64,000 nt of DNA from an uncultured Pseudokineococcus sp. GTDB taxonomy: Bacteria; Actinomycetota; Actinomycetes; Actinomycetales; Quadrisphaeraceae. The stretch's first letter is position 1. The number at the start of each line of letters is the position of its first letter. Positions 25,764 through 34,125 of this stretch are shown piece after piece. The notes below the pieces were generated by a model, which saw nothing but the letters and a program-made list of their open reading frames with translations, was not told the DNA's origin and did not search any database. The stretch is from assembly GCF_947495735.1 (NCBI RefSeq), contig NZ_CANMAA010000003.1, positions 310,001 through 374,000 on the forward strand, given 5' to 3'. The position numbers were made by a program, and so were the translations under genes.

Positions 25764-27059
25764 GTGACCGCACCCGCCCAGCCCGTGGGCGCCCCCGCGC
25801 CCGCGGCGGTGCGGGCCTCCGCCCTCCCGGCACCCCTGGCGGAGCGGCGCCCGCGCCTGCGGGCGACCGCCGTCTCCCTCACCTGCTCCGCCCTCGGCCC
25901 CCTGGTCTTCCTCGTCGGCGTCGGCTGGACGCTGGAGTCCGGTCCCGAGCCGCAGCGTCCCGGGCTGTGGGCGCTGCTGCTGGTGCTGGACGCCGCCGTC
26001 GGCATCGCGGCGGGGGCTCTCGCCGGCTTCTTCCGCGGGTCGCGGACGGCGTGCGTGGCGCTCGTGGTCGCCGCCACGGTGAGCACCTGGGCGCTGCCGG
26101 CCGGCGTCGTGGGAGCCGTGCGGGTCGGTGCCCGTCGGTCGGTCGTGCTCGAGAGCCTCGTCGTCGCGGTCGCCGTGGTGGGAGGGCTGGGCTACGCGCG
26201 GCTGCTCGAGCACGCGACCAGCCCCGAGGTCGACCCCCTGCCCCTGGTCGTGGAGGTGCTCGCGCTCGCCGCGGCTGCCGCGCTGCTGCTGCTCTGGGGG
26301 CGCGTGCGCGCGACGCGCGCGGCGCTGCTCGCGTCGCTCCGGGAGCAGGCGTCCGCCGCGGAGCGGGAGCGGGCGGCGCTCACCTCCGGCCGGGAGGCCG
26401 ACGTCGCCCGCACCCGCGCCGAGGAGCGCAGCGCCATCGCGCGCGACATGCACGACACGCTCTCCCACCAGCTCTCGCTCATCGCGATGCACGCCGGCGC
26501 GCTGGCCTCGCGCGACGACCTCCCGCCGGAGCGGGCTCGCGAGGCCGCGCGGACGGTCCGCGACGCGGCGGCGGACGCGAACGCCGTCCTCCGCGAGGTG
26601 CTCACGGCCCTGCGCAGCACCGACCCGGCGCAGCGGCTCGGGCACCACGGCGGCGCGGAGCCCCTGCCGACGTCGGCCTCCGTCGACGCGCTGGCGGCGC
26701 GGGCGAGGGCGCGCGGGCAGCGGGTCGACGTCGTCTGGCGCGGGCTGTCGGCCCCTGACCTGGACGAGCGGTCGCCGGCCACCGCCGTCTCGCTGGCCCA
26801 GGTCACCGCCGAGCTGCTCGTCAACGCCGACAAGCACGCCCCGGGCGCGCCCGTCGCCCTCGTCCTCGCCCACGAGGGCGAGGACCTGGTGCTGCGGGCG
26901 TCGAACCCCCTCGTCCCCGTGCCGCCGACGGCGCTGGGCACCGGGCTCGGGCTCGTCGGCGTCGGGGAGCGGGCGCGCCTGCTCGGCGGGAGATCGCACT
27001 CCGGGACCACGCCCGACGGGCGCTTCGTCGTCGAGGTGGTGGTCCCGTGGCGGGCCTGA
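25764..27059 (+). CDS. NarL-type sensor histidine kinase
   Basis: A 431-residue sensor with roughly five hydrophobic segments between residues 38 and 180 and no large extracellular domain. The HisKA_3 box is ERSAIARDMHDTLSHQLSLI, with His230 the likely phosphorylated residue, followed by a coiled linker and the HATPase domain with N-box AELLVNADKHA and G-box GTGLGLVGVGERARLLGG. It likely senses a membrane or envelope signal. The start is leaderless (see the -10 box at 25752). It overlaps the response regulator gene by 13 nt, so the two are a clear pair. Confidence 0.93.
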   Translation: MTAPAQPVGAPAPAAVRASALPAPLAERRPRLRATAVSLTCSALGPLVFLVGVGWTLESGPEPQRPGLWALLLVLDAAVGIAAGALAGFFRGSRTACVALVVAATVSTWALPAGVVGAVRVGARRSVVLESLVVAVAVVGGLGYARLLEHATSPEVDPLPLVVEVLALAAAAALLLLWGRVRATRAALLASLREQASAAERERAALTSGREADVARTRAEERSAIARDMHDTLSHQLSLIAMHAGALASRDDLPPERAREAARTVRDAAADANAVLREVLTALRSTDPAQRLGHHGGAEPLPTSASVDALAARARARGQRVDVVWRGLSAPDLDERSPATAVSLAQVTAELLVNADKHAPGAPVALVLAHEGEDLVLRASNPLVPVPPTALGTGLGLVGVGERARLLGGRSHSGTTPDGRFVVEVVVPWRA

Positions 27060-27778
27060 GCACCGGGCCGGACGACGACGGGAGCGCCGCCGGCCCGCCG
27101 GAGGTGCGCGTGCTCGTCGTCGACGACGAGCGGCTCATGCGCGCCGGGCTGCGGCTCATGGTCGACGGCGCCGCCGGCATCCGCGTCGTCGGCGAGGCGG
27201 CCGACGGGGCGCAGGCGGTCGCGGCCGTCGCGGAGCTGGACCCGGACGTGGTGCTCATGGACGTCCGGATGCCGGGCACCAGCGGCCTCGAGGCGACGCG
27301 GCAGCTGACCGGGGCCGGGGCGCGGGCGCGCGTCGTCGTGCTCACCGCCTTCGAGACCGACGACCACCTGCTCGAGGCGCTACGGGCCGGGGCCGTCTCC
27401 TTCCTGCTCAAGGACGCCCCGCCCGAGGCCGTCGTGGCGGCCGTCCACGACGCGGCGCAGGGGCACGGCACCTTCTCGCCGAGCGTCCTCGCGCGGCTGG
27501 TGGCCCTCGCCGCGGCGCCGCCCGGTCCGCCGACGACCGCGCCCCCCGCTCCAGCCGGGAGGGCCCCCGGCTCGACCGGCCCGCCGGGCGGCACCACCCC
27601 GCGGGAGTGGGAGGTGGGCCGCTTCGTCGCGCAGGGCCTCACCAACGCCGAGATCGCCGCCGCGCTCTTCCTGAGCACCACGACGGTCAAGACCCACCTG
27701 ACCCACCTGTTCGAGAAGCTGCACGTGACCAACCGCGTGCAGCTCGCCATCCGCGTCCTGGAGCACGACGCCGGCTGA
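27047..27778 (+). CDS. LuxR/NarL-family response regulator
   Basis: A 243-residue regulator. The receiver domain (about residues 20-140) has DD at 26-27, phospho-acceptor Asp72 in VLMDVRMPG and the Lys in FLLKDAPPE. A Pro/Gly-rich linker (about 158-183) leads to the LuxR helix-turn-helix TPREWEVGRFVAQGLTNAEIAAALFLSTTTVKTHLTHLFEKL. PREWEV stands where most family members have PREREV, a minor change. GTG 27047 lies inside the kinase gene. Confidence 0.93.
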   Translation: MAGLSTGPDDDGSAAGPPEVRVLVVDDERLMRAGLRLMVDGAAGIRVVGEAADGAQAVAAVAELDPDVVLMDVRMPGTSGLEATRQLTGAGARARVVVLTAFETDDHLLEALRAGAVSFLLKDAPPEAVVAAVHDAAQGHGTFSPSVLARLVALAAAPPGPPTTAPPAPAGRAPGSTGPPGGTTPREWEVGRFVAQGLTNAEIAAALFLSTTTVKTHLTHLFEKLHVTNRVQLAIRVLEHDAG

Positions 27779-27857
27779 CGGGCGGCCCCGCGCCCACGGC
27801 AGACTCCGCCGAGCGCCGGCGGGACCGACCGACCGGCCGAGGAGCCGAGGAGGAGCC

Positions 27858-28895
27858 GTGCGCGCTGCGTACCTGCCGGGAGGCAGCCGGGTCGACCTGC
27901 GGGAGGTGCCCGACCCCGAGCCGGGCCCCGGCCAGGTGCTCGTGGCGATGCGCGCCTCGACCGTCTGCGGCAGCGACCTGCGCGCCATCTACCGCGAGCA
28001 CCTCGGCGAGGGCGCCGAGGCCTACCAGGGCGTCGTGGGCGGCCACGAGCCCGCGGGCCGCGTCGTCGCCGTCGGCGCCGGGGTGGAGCGCGTGGCCGTC
28101 GGCGACCGGGTCGTCGTCTACCACATCAGCGGCTGCGGCCAGTGCGAGGAGTGCCGCCGCGGCTACCAGATCAGCTGCACCTCAGACCGTCGCGCCGCCT
28201 ACGGCTGGCAGCGCGACGGCGGGCACGCCGACCTCCTGCTCGCCGAGGAGCGCGACCTGCTCGCGCTGCCGGACGAGCTGTCGTTCCTCGACGGCGCCGT
28301 GGTGGCCTGCGGGTTCGGCACCGCCTACGAGGCGCTGTGCCGCACCGACGTCTCGGGCCGCGACCGCGTGCTCGTGACCGGCCTGGGGCCCGTGGGCCTG
28401 GCCGTCGGGATGCTGGCGCGCGCGATGGGCGCCCCGCTCGTCGTCGGCACCGACCCGAGCCCGCAGCGGCGCGAGCTGGCGCTGCGGCTCGGCGCCGTCC
28501 ACGAGGCCGTCGCCGGCTCCGACGAGGAGCTGGCCGGGCTGCTCGGCGACGGCGCTGAGGTCGCCGTGGACTGCTCCGGCAGCGGAGCGGGCCAGCTGAC
28601 GGCGCTCCGGCACACGCGCCGGTGGGGCCGCGCCGCCCTGGTCGGGGAGGGCGGGACGCTCACGGTGGACGTCAGCGAGGTGCTCATCCACCGCCAGCTG
28701 ACCGTGCACGGCTCGTGGGTCACCTCCACCGTGCGGATGGCCGAGCTGCTCGAGCGGCTGGTCCGGTGGGACCTGCACCCCGAGCGGCTCGTCACGGCGA
28801 CCTTCCCGCTGGAGGAGGCCGCCGAGGCCTACCGCACGGCCGACGCCGCCACCGGCGGCAAGGTCGGCGTCGTCTGGCCCGACGCGGTCGGCTGA
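27858..28895 (+). CDS. Zinc-dependent alcohol dehydrogenase (MDR family)
   Basis: A 345-residue oxidoreductase. Catalytic zinc ligands Cys37 (STVCGSD) and His63-Glu64 (GGHEPAG) are present, as are the four structural-zinc cysteines at 93, 96, 99 and 107. The NAD(P) fold reads VLVTGLGPVGLAVGMLARAMG followed by an acidic residue in GTDPSP, which favours NAD. Overall it resembles the sorbitol/threonine dehydrogenase-like group; the substrate is not clear. GTG 27858 has a strong GGAGGAG site. It is a single-gene unit ending at the bidirectional terminator at 28958-29004. Confidence 0.9.
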   Translation: MRAAYLPGGSRVDLREVPDPEPGPGQVLVAMRASTVCGSDLRAIYREHLGEGAEAYQGVVGGHEPAGRVVAVGAGVERVAVGDRVVVYHISGCGQCEECRRGYQISCTSDRRAAYGWQRDGGHADLLLAEERDLLALPDELSFLDGAVVACGFGTAYEALCRTDVSGRDRVLVTGLGPVGLAVGMLARAMGAPLVVGTDPSPQRRELALRLGAVHEAVAGSDEELAGLLGDGAEVAVDCSGSGAGQLTALRHTRRWGRAALVGEGGTLTVDVSEVLIHRQLTVHGSWVTSTVRMAELLERLVRWDLHPERLVTATFPLEEAAEAYRTADAATGGKVGVVWPDAVG

Positions 28896-28957
28896 CCGGG
28901 GTCGGCCGACCGGGACCGGCTGGACGAGAACGGCTGCACCACAACCGCAGAGACGAT

Positions 28958-29004
28958 GACGCACCACTGGCCGCCCCGCGGCGCGGGGCGGCCAGTGGTG
29001 CGTC
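28958..29004. terminator. Perfect 22-bp bidirectional terminator
   Basis: Bases 28958-28979 pair without any mismatch with 28983-29004, with loop GGC. It lies between the convergent dehydrogenase gene and the last chemotaxis gene, 22 nt from the latter's stop, and can stop transcription from either side. Confidence 0.85.
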
Positions 29005-29025
29005 TCGGCGGGGCCGGGCCGGCGC

Positions 29026-29520
29026 TCAGCGGTGCACGAGCGCCAGGGTGAAGACCGCGTCCGCGTCGCCCAGCGGCGCGTCCGGCCACGTCATGGGGAC
29101 CCCCACGAGGAGCACGTCCTCGGGAGGGGGGCCCGCGTCCGACTCGTCCACGCCGACGTCCGGCAGGCCGAGCCGGCCACCGGCCGCGCAGTGGGCCTTG
29201 ACGGCGCCGCCGATGACGTTGGCGACCTCGGCGAGGACGTCGAGGGCGTCGGTCTCGGTCACCGGCTCCTCGTCGGGGATCGCGAGCATCGCTCGAGCCC
29301 AGCGCTCCGCCGCGCCGGGGGCGCTCGTGACGACGAGGTCGCCGTCCCAGGAGCCCTCGATCCCGATGGAGCTGCGCAGCACGCGCGCGCCCCGCGGGTG
29401 CCAGTCGGCGGGCACCGGCGCGTCCTCGGCGTCGGGGTCCGGGGAGACCGACCGCCAGAGGTCGCCGACCACGCCGACGAGGTCCTCGGCGGTCACCACG
29501 GGGGCGTCGCTCACGACCAT
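29026..29520 (-). CDS. cheX: CheX-type chemotaxis phosphatase
   Basis: A 164-residue protein. It contains DVLAEVANVIGGAVKAH (about residues 94-110), the D-x3-E-x2-N active-site motif of the CheC/CheX/FliY phosphatases that dephosphorylate CheY-P, and the tail TLALVHR. The ATG at 29520 has GGGGGTG upstream; GTG 29514, overlapping the cheY stop as GTGA, is an equally possible start. It ends the cheB-cheR-cheY-cheX run. A second CheX-like gene at 37673 pairs with another cheY. Only one motif is present, as in CheX. Confidence 0.83.
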   Translation of the reverse strand: MVVSDAPVVTAEDLVGVVGDLWRSVSPDPDAEDAPVPADWHPRGARVLRSSIGIEGSWDGDLVVTSAPGAAERWARAMLAIPDEEPVTETDALDVLAEVANVIGGAVKAHCAAGGRLGLPDVGVDESDAGPPPEDVLLVGVPMTWPDAPLGDADAVFTLALVHR

Positions 29521-29927
29521 GACGCACCCCCGGCGGCCGCCGGCTCCGGGAGGAGGCCGAGGAGCTCGAGCTTGGCGAGCAGGGCGTCGGGGGTGAAGGG
29601 CTTGAAGAGGTACTCGTGCGCCCCTGCGGCGAGCGCCTTCACCATCTGGGACTGCTCGGACTCGCTCGTCACCATCATCAGGGCCATGCTCCGCAGCTCG
29701 CGGCGGCGTCGGAGCGTCCCCACGAGCTCGAGGCCGTCCATGACCGGCATGTTCCAGTCGATGCAGGCGACGTCGGGGACGTCACCGCCGTCGGCGAGGT
29801 GCTGGTCGAGGACGTCGAGCGCCTCCTGGCCGTCACCGGCCTCGAGCACCTCCATCCCGGTCCGGCGCAGGACCCCGCTGACGATGCGCCGCATCGCTCG
29901 CGAGTCATCCACCACGAGGGCGATCAT
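29511..29927 (-). CDS. cheY: CheY-type chemotaxis response regulator
   Basis: A 138-residue single receiver domain with no output domain. Acidic pair at residues 7-8, phospho-acceptor Asp57 in ACIDWNMPVMDG, the Thr in MMVTSES and the Lys in LFKPFTPDAL give the full active site. It carries a short Pro/Ala tail. The MIALVVDDSRAMRRIV start and WNMP segment are typical of flagellar CheY. It is coupled to cheR by ATGA. With CheA in the same cluster it is the likely carrier of signal to the motor switch. Confidence 0.92.
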   Translation of the reverse strand: MIALVVDDSRAMRRIVSGVLRRTGMEVLEAGDGQEALDVLDQHLADGGDVPDVACIDWNMPVMDGLELVGTLRRRRELRSMALMMVTSESEQSQMVKALAAGAHEYLFKPFTPDALLAKLELLGLLPEPAAAGGASWS

Positions 29928-31438
29928 CGGCTTCCTCCGCTGTCAGGTCGTGAGCTGCCGGGCGTTCGTCCGGCGGGGGGCGTCTCGGGTCGGGGGACGG
30001 GGGGTGGTGCGGTCCCGCGAGCCCGGGGCCAGGCGGCCCCGGGGGCGGGGGGTCGGGTGCCGTCGCCCGCGGGCGGGACGACGGGCGGTCGGGCGGTCCT
30101 CGGCGGCGGCCAGGCGGTCGCCGGCGGCGGAGCGGCCCGGTGCGGCGGCGTGACCGCCGGCCGCGACGAGGCGGTGCCGCGCGGGGGGTCCCCGCGGAGC
30201 GCGTCTCGAGGCGGGACCGCGGGGGGAGCCGCCCGGGGCGGCGGGGCGCCGCCCGTGCGCGGGGGGATCCCGGCGCCCGCGCTCCGCGGGAACGGGTCCC
30301 GGCGGATCGGGCTCCCCGGCGCCGAGGCTCCGGGGAGCGCTCCCCCCGGGGTCGAGCCGCCCGCGGGCCAGCCGCCCGAGGTCGAGCTCCCGGGGGTCGA
30401 GCTCCCGGGGGTCCGTCCGCTCAGGGGCGCGCCCAGGGGCGGGCGGGCGCCCGGGCGCGAGGTCTGCGGGGGGACGGGCGGCGACGCGGCCGGGAGGACC
30501 CGGCCCGCGGGTGGCGCGCCCCACGGGCGCCCGGCCGCCGCGGTCGCCCCCGCGGGCGCCCGGAAGGGGGCCTGGGCGGGTGCCGCCGGGGCGGCGGGCG
30601 CGGACGCGCTGCCGCTGAGCGGCCGGTAGAGCGCCGCACGGCTGCCCTCGACGCGGGCCCAGGAGCTGGAGATGCCCAGCGTCGTCTCCGCGGCGCCGAG
30701 CACCAGCACGCCGTCGGGCGCGAGCACGGCGTGCATGCGCTCCAGCACCTGCTGCTTCGTCGCCGCGTCGAAGTAGATGAGCACGTTGCGGCAGAAGATG
30801 ACGTCGAAGCGACCGCGCTCCGGGAAGGGGCGGGCCAGGTTCAGCTCCGAGAAGCGGACCGCCGAGCGCACCTCCTCGCGCACCCGCCACTGCATGCCCG
30901 CGCGCTCGAGGTGGCGCGCCACCATGTCGGCGGGCAGGCCGCGGCCGACCTCCATCTGGGAGTAGGTGGCCGAGCGCGCGCGCTCCAGGGCCGTGCGGTC
31001 GACGTCGGTGGCGACGATCTCCGTGCGGAAGCCGCGCAGCTCCGGCGCGTCGGCCGCGAGCATGGCGATCGTGTACGGCTCCTGCCCGGTCGAGCAGGCC
31101 GCCGACCACACCCGCAGCGACCGGCTCGAGCGGCGCGCGTCCGCCAGGGCCGGCAGGAGGGACGTGCGCAGGTAGGTGAACGGCTCGACGTCGCGGAACC
31201 ACGACGTCTCGTTCGTGGTCATGGCCTCGACGAGCTCCCAGCGCTCCGCCGGGCTGGCCGAGCGCATGCGCGTGACGTACGCGGCGACGTCGGGGAAGCC
31301 CCCGCGCCGCGCCAGCGGCAGCAGGCGCGAGGCGACGAGGTACTCCTTGGAGGCGTCCAGGACGACCGCGGTCTCGGCGCGGACGAGGTCGCACACCCAG
31401 GCGAGGTCGGCGGGCGCGAGGGCCGGCGCGGCGCTCAT
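29924..31438 (-). CDS. cheR: Chemoreceptor methyltransferase CheR with long Pro-rich tail
   Basis: A 504-residue protein. Residues 1-273 are a normal CheR: NETSWFRDVEPF, the SAM motif WSAACSTGQEPYTIAM, ATDVDRTALERAR and FDVIFCRNVLIYFD. Residues 274-504 form a Pro/Ala/Gly/Arg-rich tail (with a repeat-like TPGSSTPGSSTSGG) that has no known fold and nearly doubles the usual ~275-residue length. The tail runs in frame to the ATGA overlap with cheY, so it is not a frameshift artefact. It may act as a flexible tether to receptor arrays. The ATG overlaps the cheB stop (ATGA). Confidence 0.93.
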   Translation of the reverse strand: MSAAPALAPADLAWVCDLVRAETAVVLDASKEYLVASRLLPLARRGGFPDVAAYVTRMRSASPAERWELVEAMTTNETSWFRDVEPFTYLRTSLLPALADARRSSRSLRVWSAACSTGQEPYTIAMLAADAPELRGFRTEIVATDVDRTALERARSATYSQMEVGRGLPADMVARHLERAGMQWRVREEVRSAVRFSELNLARPFPERGRFDVIFCRNVLIYFDAATKQQVLERMHAVLAPDGVLVLGAAETTLGISSSWARVEGSRAALYRPLSGSASAPAAPAAPAQAPFRAPAGATAAAGRPWGAPPAGRVLPAASPPVPPQTSRPGARPPLGAPLSGRTPGSSTPGSSTSGGWPAGGSTPGGALPGASAPGSPIRRDPFPRSAGAGIPPRTGGAPPPRAAPPAVPPRDALRGDPPRGTASSRPAVTPPHRAAPPPATAWPPPRTARPPVVPPAGDGTRPPAPGAAWPRARGTAPPPVPRPETPPAGRTPGSSRPDSGGSR

Positions 31439-32823
31439 CGGGCGCTCCCCGCGACGGCGGGGGCCCCGCGACGGCAGGCGGCCGTGATGGCGCCGGCCAC
31501 CGCGTCCAGGGGCAGGACGGCGTCCGCGAGACCGGCGCCGGCCACGGCGCCGGGCATGCCCCAGACGACGGAGGTCTCCGCGTCCTGGACGAGCACCGCG
31601 CCACCGGCGCGGCGCACGTCGGCGCAGCCGTCGCGCCCGTCGCTGCCCATCCCCGTGAGGACGACGGCGAGGACGCCGGCGCCGTACACGTCGACGCAGG
31701 AGCGGAGCATGACGTCCACCGCGGGGCGGCAGAAGTTGACGGGCGCGGCGTCCGAGAGGTGCGCGACGACCTCGCCACCGGAGCGGCGCAGCTGCAGGTG
31801 CCGGTCCCCGGGCGCCACCAGCACCCGGCCGACGCGGACGTCGTCGCCGTGCTCCGCCTCGCGCACCGCGAGGGCGCCGATCCGGTCCAGGCGCACCGCC
31901 AGCTGGCGGGTGAAGACGGGCGGCATGTGCTGGGTGATGACGACCGGCACGGGCAGGTCCGCGGGCAGGGCCGCGATGAGGCGCGCGAGCGCCTCGGGCC
32001 CACCGGTCGAGCTGCCGAGGGCCAGCACGTGCGGCGTCGCCGCACGGCCCCGGGCGGCCGGGCCGGCGGTCGCCTCCGCCGGGCTCGCCTGCGCCGGCGG
32101 CGCGACCGGGCTCGTGCGAGCGGCGGGGCGCGCCGGGGACGGCGCCGGGCGCGCGGAGCCGCCGCGGGCGGCGGGGTCCGCGGGTCGAGCCGCGCGAGCC
32201 GCCGGACCGGGGACCGACCGCGGGACCGGGACGGCCCGACGGGGGGCGACCGGCGCGGCGGGGACGTCCGCGTGCTGGACGTCGGCGCGGTCCGCGGGGG
32301 CGGGCGGGGCCGGGACGGGCGCCGCGGGGACGGGGAGGGGCTGGGCCAGCACCGGGCGGCCGGCGTGCACGCTGCCCGGGGCCGCGTGGTCGGGGCCGGA
32401 CGGCCGCGGAGCCGAGCGCGGGACGAGCGCCCGCACGACGGGCACGAGGCCGTCGCGGACCCGGGCCACCGCCTCGGCGGGCGAGGACGCCCGGGACGGC
32501 TTGGGGAAGAAGTCGGTGGCGCCGGCGGCGAGGGCGCGCAGGGTGGCCTCCGCGCCGTCGTCGGTCGCCGCGCTGACCATGATGACCGGCGTGGTGCGCC
32601 CGCGCCGGCGCAGCTCGTGCACGGCGCCGATGCCGTCGAGCTCCGGCATCTCGAGGTCCATGACGACGAGGTCGGGGGCCAGGCGCTCGACCTGGTCGAG
32701 GGCGGCCCAGCCGTCCCCCGCCGTCCCGACCACGTCGATCCCGTCAGCGGAGGTCAGAGCCATGGTGACGAGGCGCCGCAGGACGGCTGCGTCATCCACC
32801 ACGAGGACCCGGATCGGTTGCAT
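31435..32823 (-). CDS. cheB: Chemotaxis methylesterase/response regulator CheB
   Basis: A 462-residue protein. The receiver spans about residues 1-125 with phospho-acceptor Asp56. A Pro/Ala/Arg-rich linker of ~130 residues follows, much longer than in E. coli. The methylesterase domain (266-462) has Ser in LGSSTGGPEAL, His299 in ITQHMPP and Asp395 in LTGMGSDG. The ATG at 32823 has no good ribosome site; instead a FliA-type -10 (32830-32837) ends 7 nt before it, so the mRNA may begin at the start codon. It is followed by cheR through an ATGA overlap. Confidence 0.94.
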   Translation of the reverse strand: MQPIRVLVVDDAAVLRRLVTMALTSADGIDVVGTAGDGWAALDQVERLAPDLVVMDLEMPELDGIGAVHELRRRGRTTPVIMVSAATDDGAEATLRALAAGATDFFPKPSRASSPAEAVARVRDGLVPVVRALVPRSAPRPSGPDHAAPGSVHAGRPVLAQPLPVPAAPVPAPPAPADRADVQHADVPAAPVAPRRAVPVPRSVPGPAARAARPADPAARGGSARPAPSPARPAARTSPVAPPAQASPAEATAGPAARGRAATPHVLALGSSTGGPEALARLIAALPADLPVPVVITQHMPPVFTRQLAVRLDRIGALAVREAEHGDDVRVGRVLVAPGDRHLQLRRSGGEVVAHLSDAAPVNFCRPAVDVMLRSCVDVYGAGVLAVVLTGMGSDGRDGCADVRRAGGAVLVQDAETSVVWGMPGAVAGAGLADAVLPLDAVAGAITAACRRGAPAVAGSAR

Positions 32824-32829
32824 GGCCGT

Positions 32830-32857
32830 CCATCGGCGCGTCGGCGCTCCACCCTGA
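32830..32857 (-). promoter_or_regulatory. FliA-type promoter giving a leaderless cheB transcript
   Basis: Minus strand: TCAGG (32857-32853), 15 nt, GCCGATGG (32837-32830). The -10 ends only 6 nt before the ATG at 32823, so the predicted start site falls on or next to the start codon. Confidence 0.62.
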
Positions 32858-32885
32858 GCGGTCGCGGTCGAGTCACCGGCGCCGC

Positions 32886-33908
32886 TCACGCCCACGGCTC
32901 CCCCTGGTCCGGCCCGCCGGCGCCGGGCTCGCCCGCACCCGCCTCGCCCGCACCCGTGCCCGGGTCGAGCGAGCCCCGCGGGCGGGGCACGGGACGGGAT
33001 CCGGTCGCGGGGGGCGCGGGGACGCCGAGAGCTCGCTCCCACGGCGCGAGCAGCGAGCGCGCGGACGCACCGGTGCTCCCGGCGACCAGCGCGTGGAGAG
33101 CCCCGCTGGCGACCTGCCAGGCGCCGGCTGCGGCCGAGGGGGCGTCGAGGCCGGCCAGGCGCGCGGCGCCGACGGCCTCGAGCTGGACGCAGGCCGCCGC
33201 CTCGGTGCGCCCCGCGGACTCCAGGTCGACCGAGACGTCGTGGACGGCGCGCGCCCAGGACCCCGGGCCGGGGGCGCCGCTCGCAGGAGGCGCCGCGGCA
33301 CGGCGCAGGCCCTCGACCTGCGCGGGCGTGGCGGACGCGAGGCGACCCAGCGCGTCGCGCACGCGGGCGGCGGCCTCGCCGAGGGGTGCGGGCCGCGCGG
33401 GCGCGACCGCCATGGCCGCGCGGAACGGGTCCTCGCCGGCCGGCGGGGACGCACCGGTCCACGCGCGCACGAGCGCGGCCTCGACGGCCTCGGCCGCGGC
33501 GGCGCGCTCGTCGTCGTCGAGGAGGTCCGCGCCCTCACCGGGCGGGTGCAGGAGCGTCGGGCGCGCCCAGCACTGGGAGACCACGCGCTCGCGCACGAGG
33601 GCGAGGAGGTCGGGGAGGCCGCCGAGGGAGCCGACCTCGAGGAGCGAGCGGGCCGCGCCGGCGTCGCCGGCCTGCAGCACGACGCGGGCGAGGGCGGTGG
33701 CGTCCTGCCCCGGGGAGCGCTCGGCGTGGTCGCGCGCCGCGGCGGCGGCAGCACCCGCTCGGCCGCCGGCCGCGGTGGCCGCGAGGGCGCGCACGTGCTC
33801 CGCCCCGGCTCCCACGGCGTAGCGCAGGACGAGCGCGGCCTGCGGGCCGCTCGGATGGCGCACCAGGTCGAAGCCGATGACGGGTGAGCTCACGAGGCCG
33901 TACGGCAC
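32886..33908 (-). CDS. Unrecognised Ala-rich protein in the chemotaxis cluster
   Basis: A 340-residue protein whose family I do not recognise. The N-terminal 40 residues (PYGLVSSPVIGFDLVRHPSGPQAALVLRYAVG) look like beta strands. The middle is Ala-rich and helical with tetratricopeptide-like rhythm (ALARVVLQAGDAGAARSLLEVGSLGGLPDLLALVRERVV), and the last ~50 residues are Pro/Gly-rich and disordered. No signal peptide or membrane helix is seen. GTG 33908 follows GGAG at 5 nt; other GTG starts have no ribosome site. Lying between cheA-cheW and cheB-cheR, it may have an accessory chemotaxis role, which is inference only. Confidence 0.62.
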   Translation of the reverse strand: MPYGLVSSPVIGFDLVRHPSGPQAALVLRYAVGAGAEHVRALAATAAGGRAGAAAAAARDHAERSPGQDATALARVVLQAGDAGAARSLLEVGSLGGLPDLLALVRERVVSQCWARPTLLHPPGEGADLLDDDERAAAAEAVEAALVRAWTGASPPAGEDPFRAAMAVAPARPAPLGEAAARVRDALGRLASATPAQVEGLRRAAAPPASGAPGPGSWARAVHDVSVDLESAGRTEAAACVQLEAVGAARLAGLDAPSAAAGAWQVASGALHALVAGSTGASARSLLAPWERALGVPAPPATGSRPVPRPRGSLDPGTGAGEAGAGEPGAGGPDQGEPWA

Positions 33909-34125
33909 GGGTACTCCAGCCGGTGGACGGGGACGGCGCACGGGGGGAGCGCACGGGGAGGACGGGACGGTGCGGGAGAGGAGCCGGAGGGGCGACGGCG
34001 CGGCCCGGTCAGGACCTCCGGGCGGGCCGCCGGGTCAGGGCCGCCGGGTCGGAGCCGCCGGGTCGGAGCCGCCGGGTCGGAGCCGCCGAGCGGGCCGCGG
34101 GTGCGGCGGTCGCGCCGGGGAGGGC

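Noticed and set aside
29924-30620. Frameshift at the end of cheR producing an artificial tail
   Set aside because: The frame stays open to an ATGA overlap with cheY, exactly like the other gene junctions, so the tail is taken as real.
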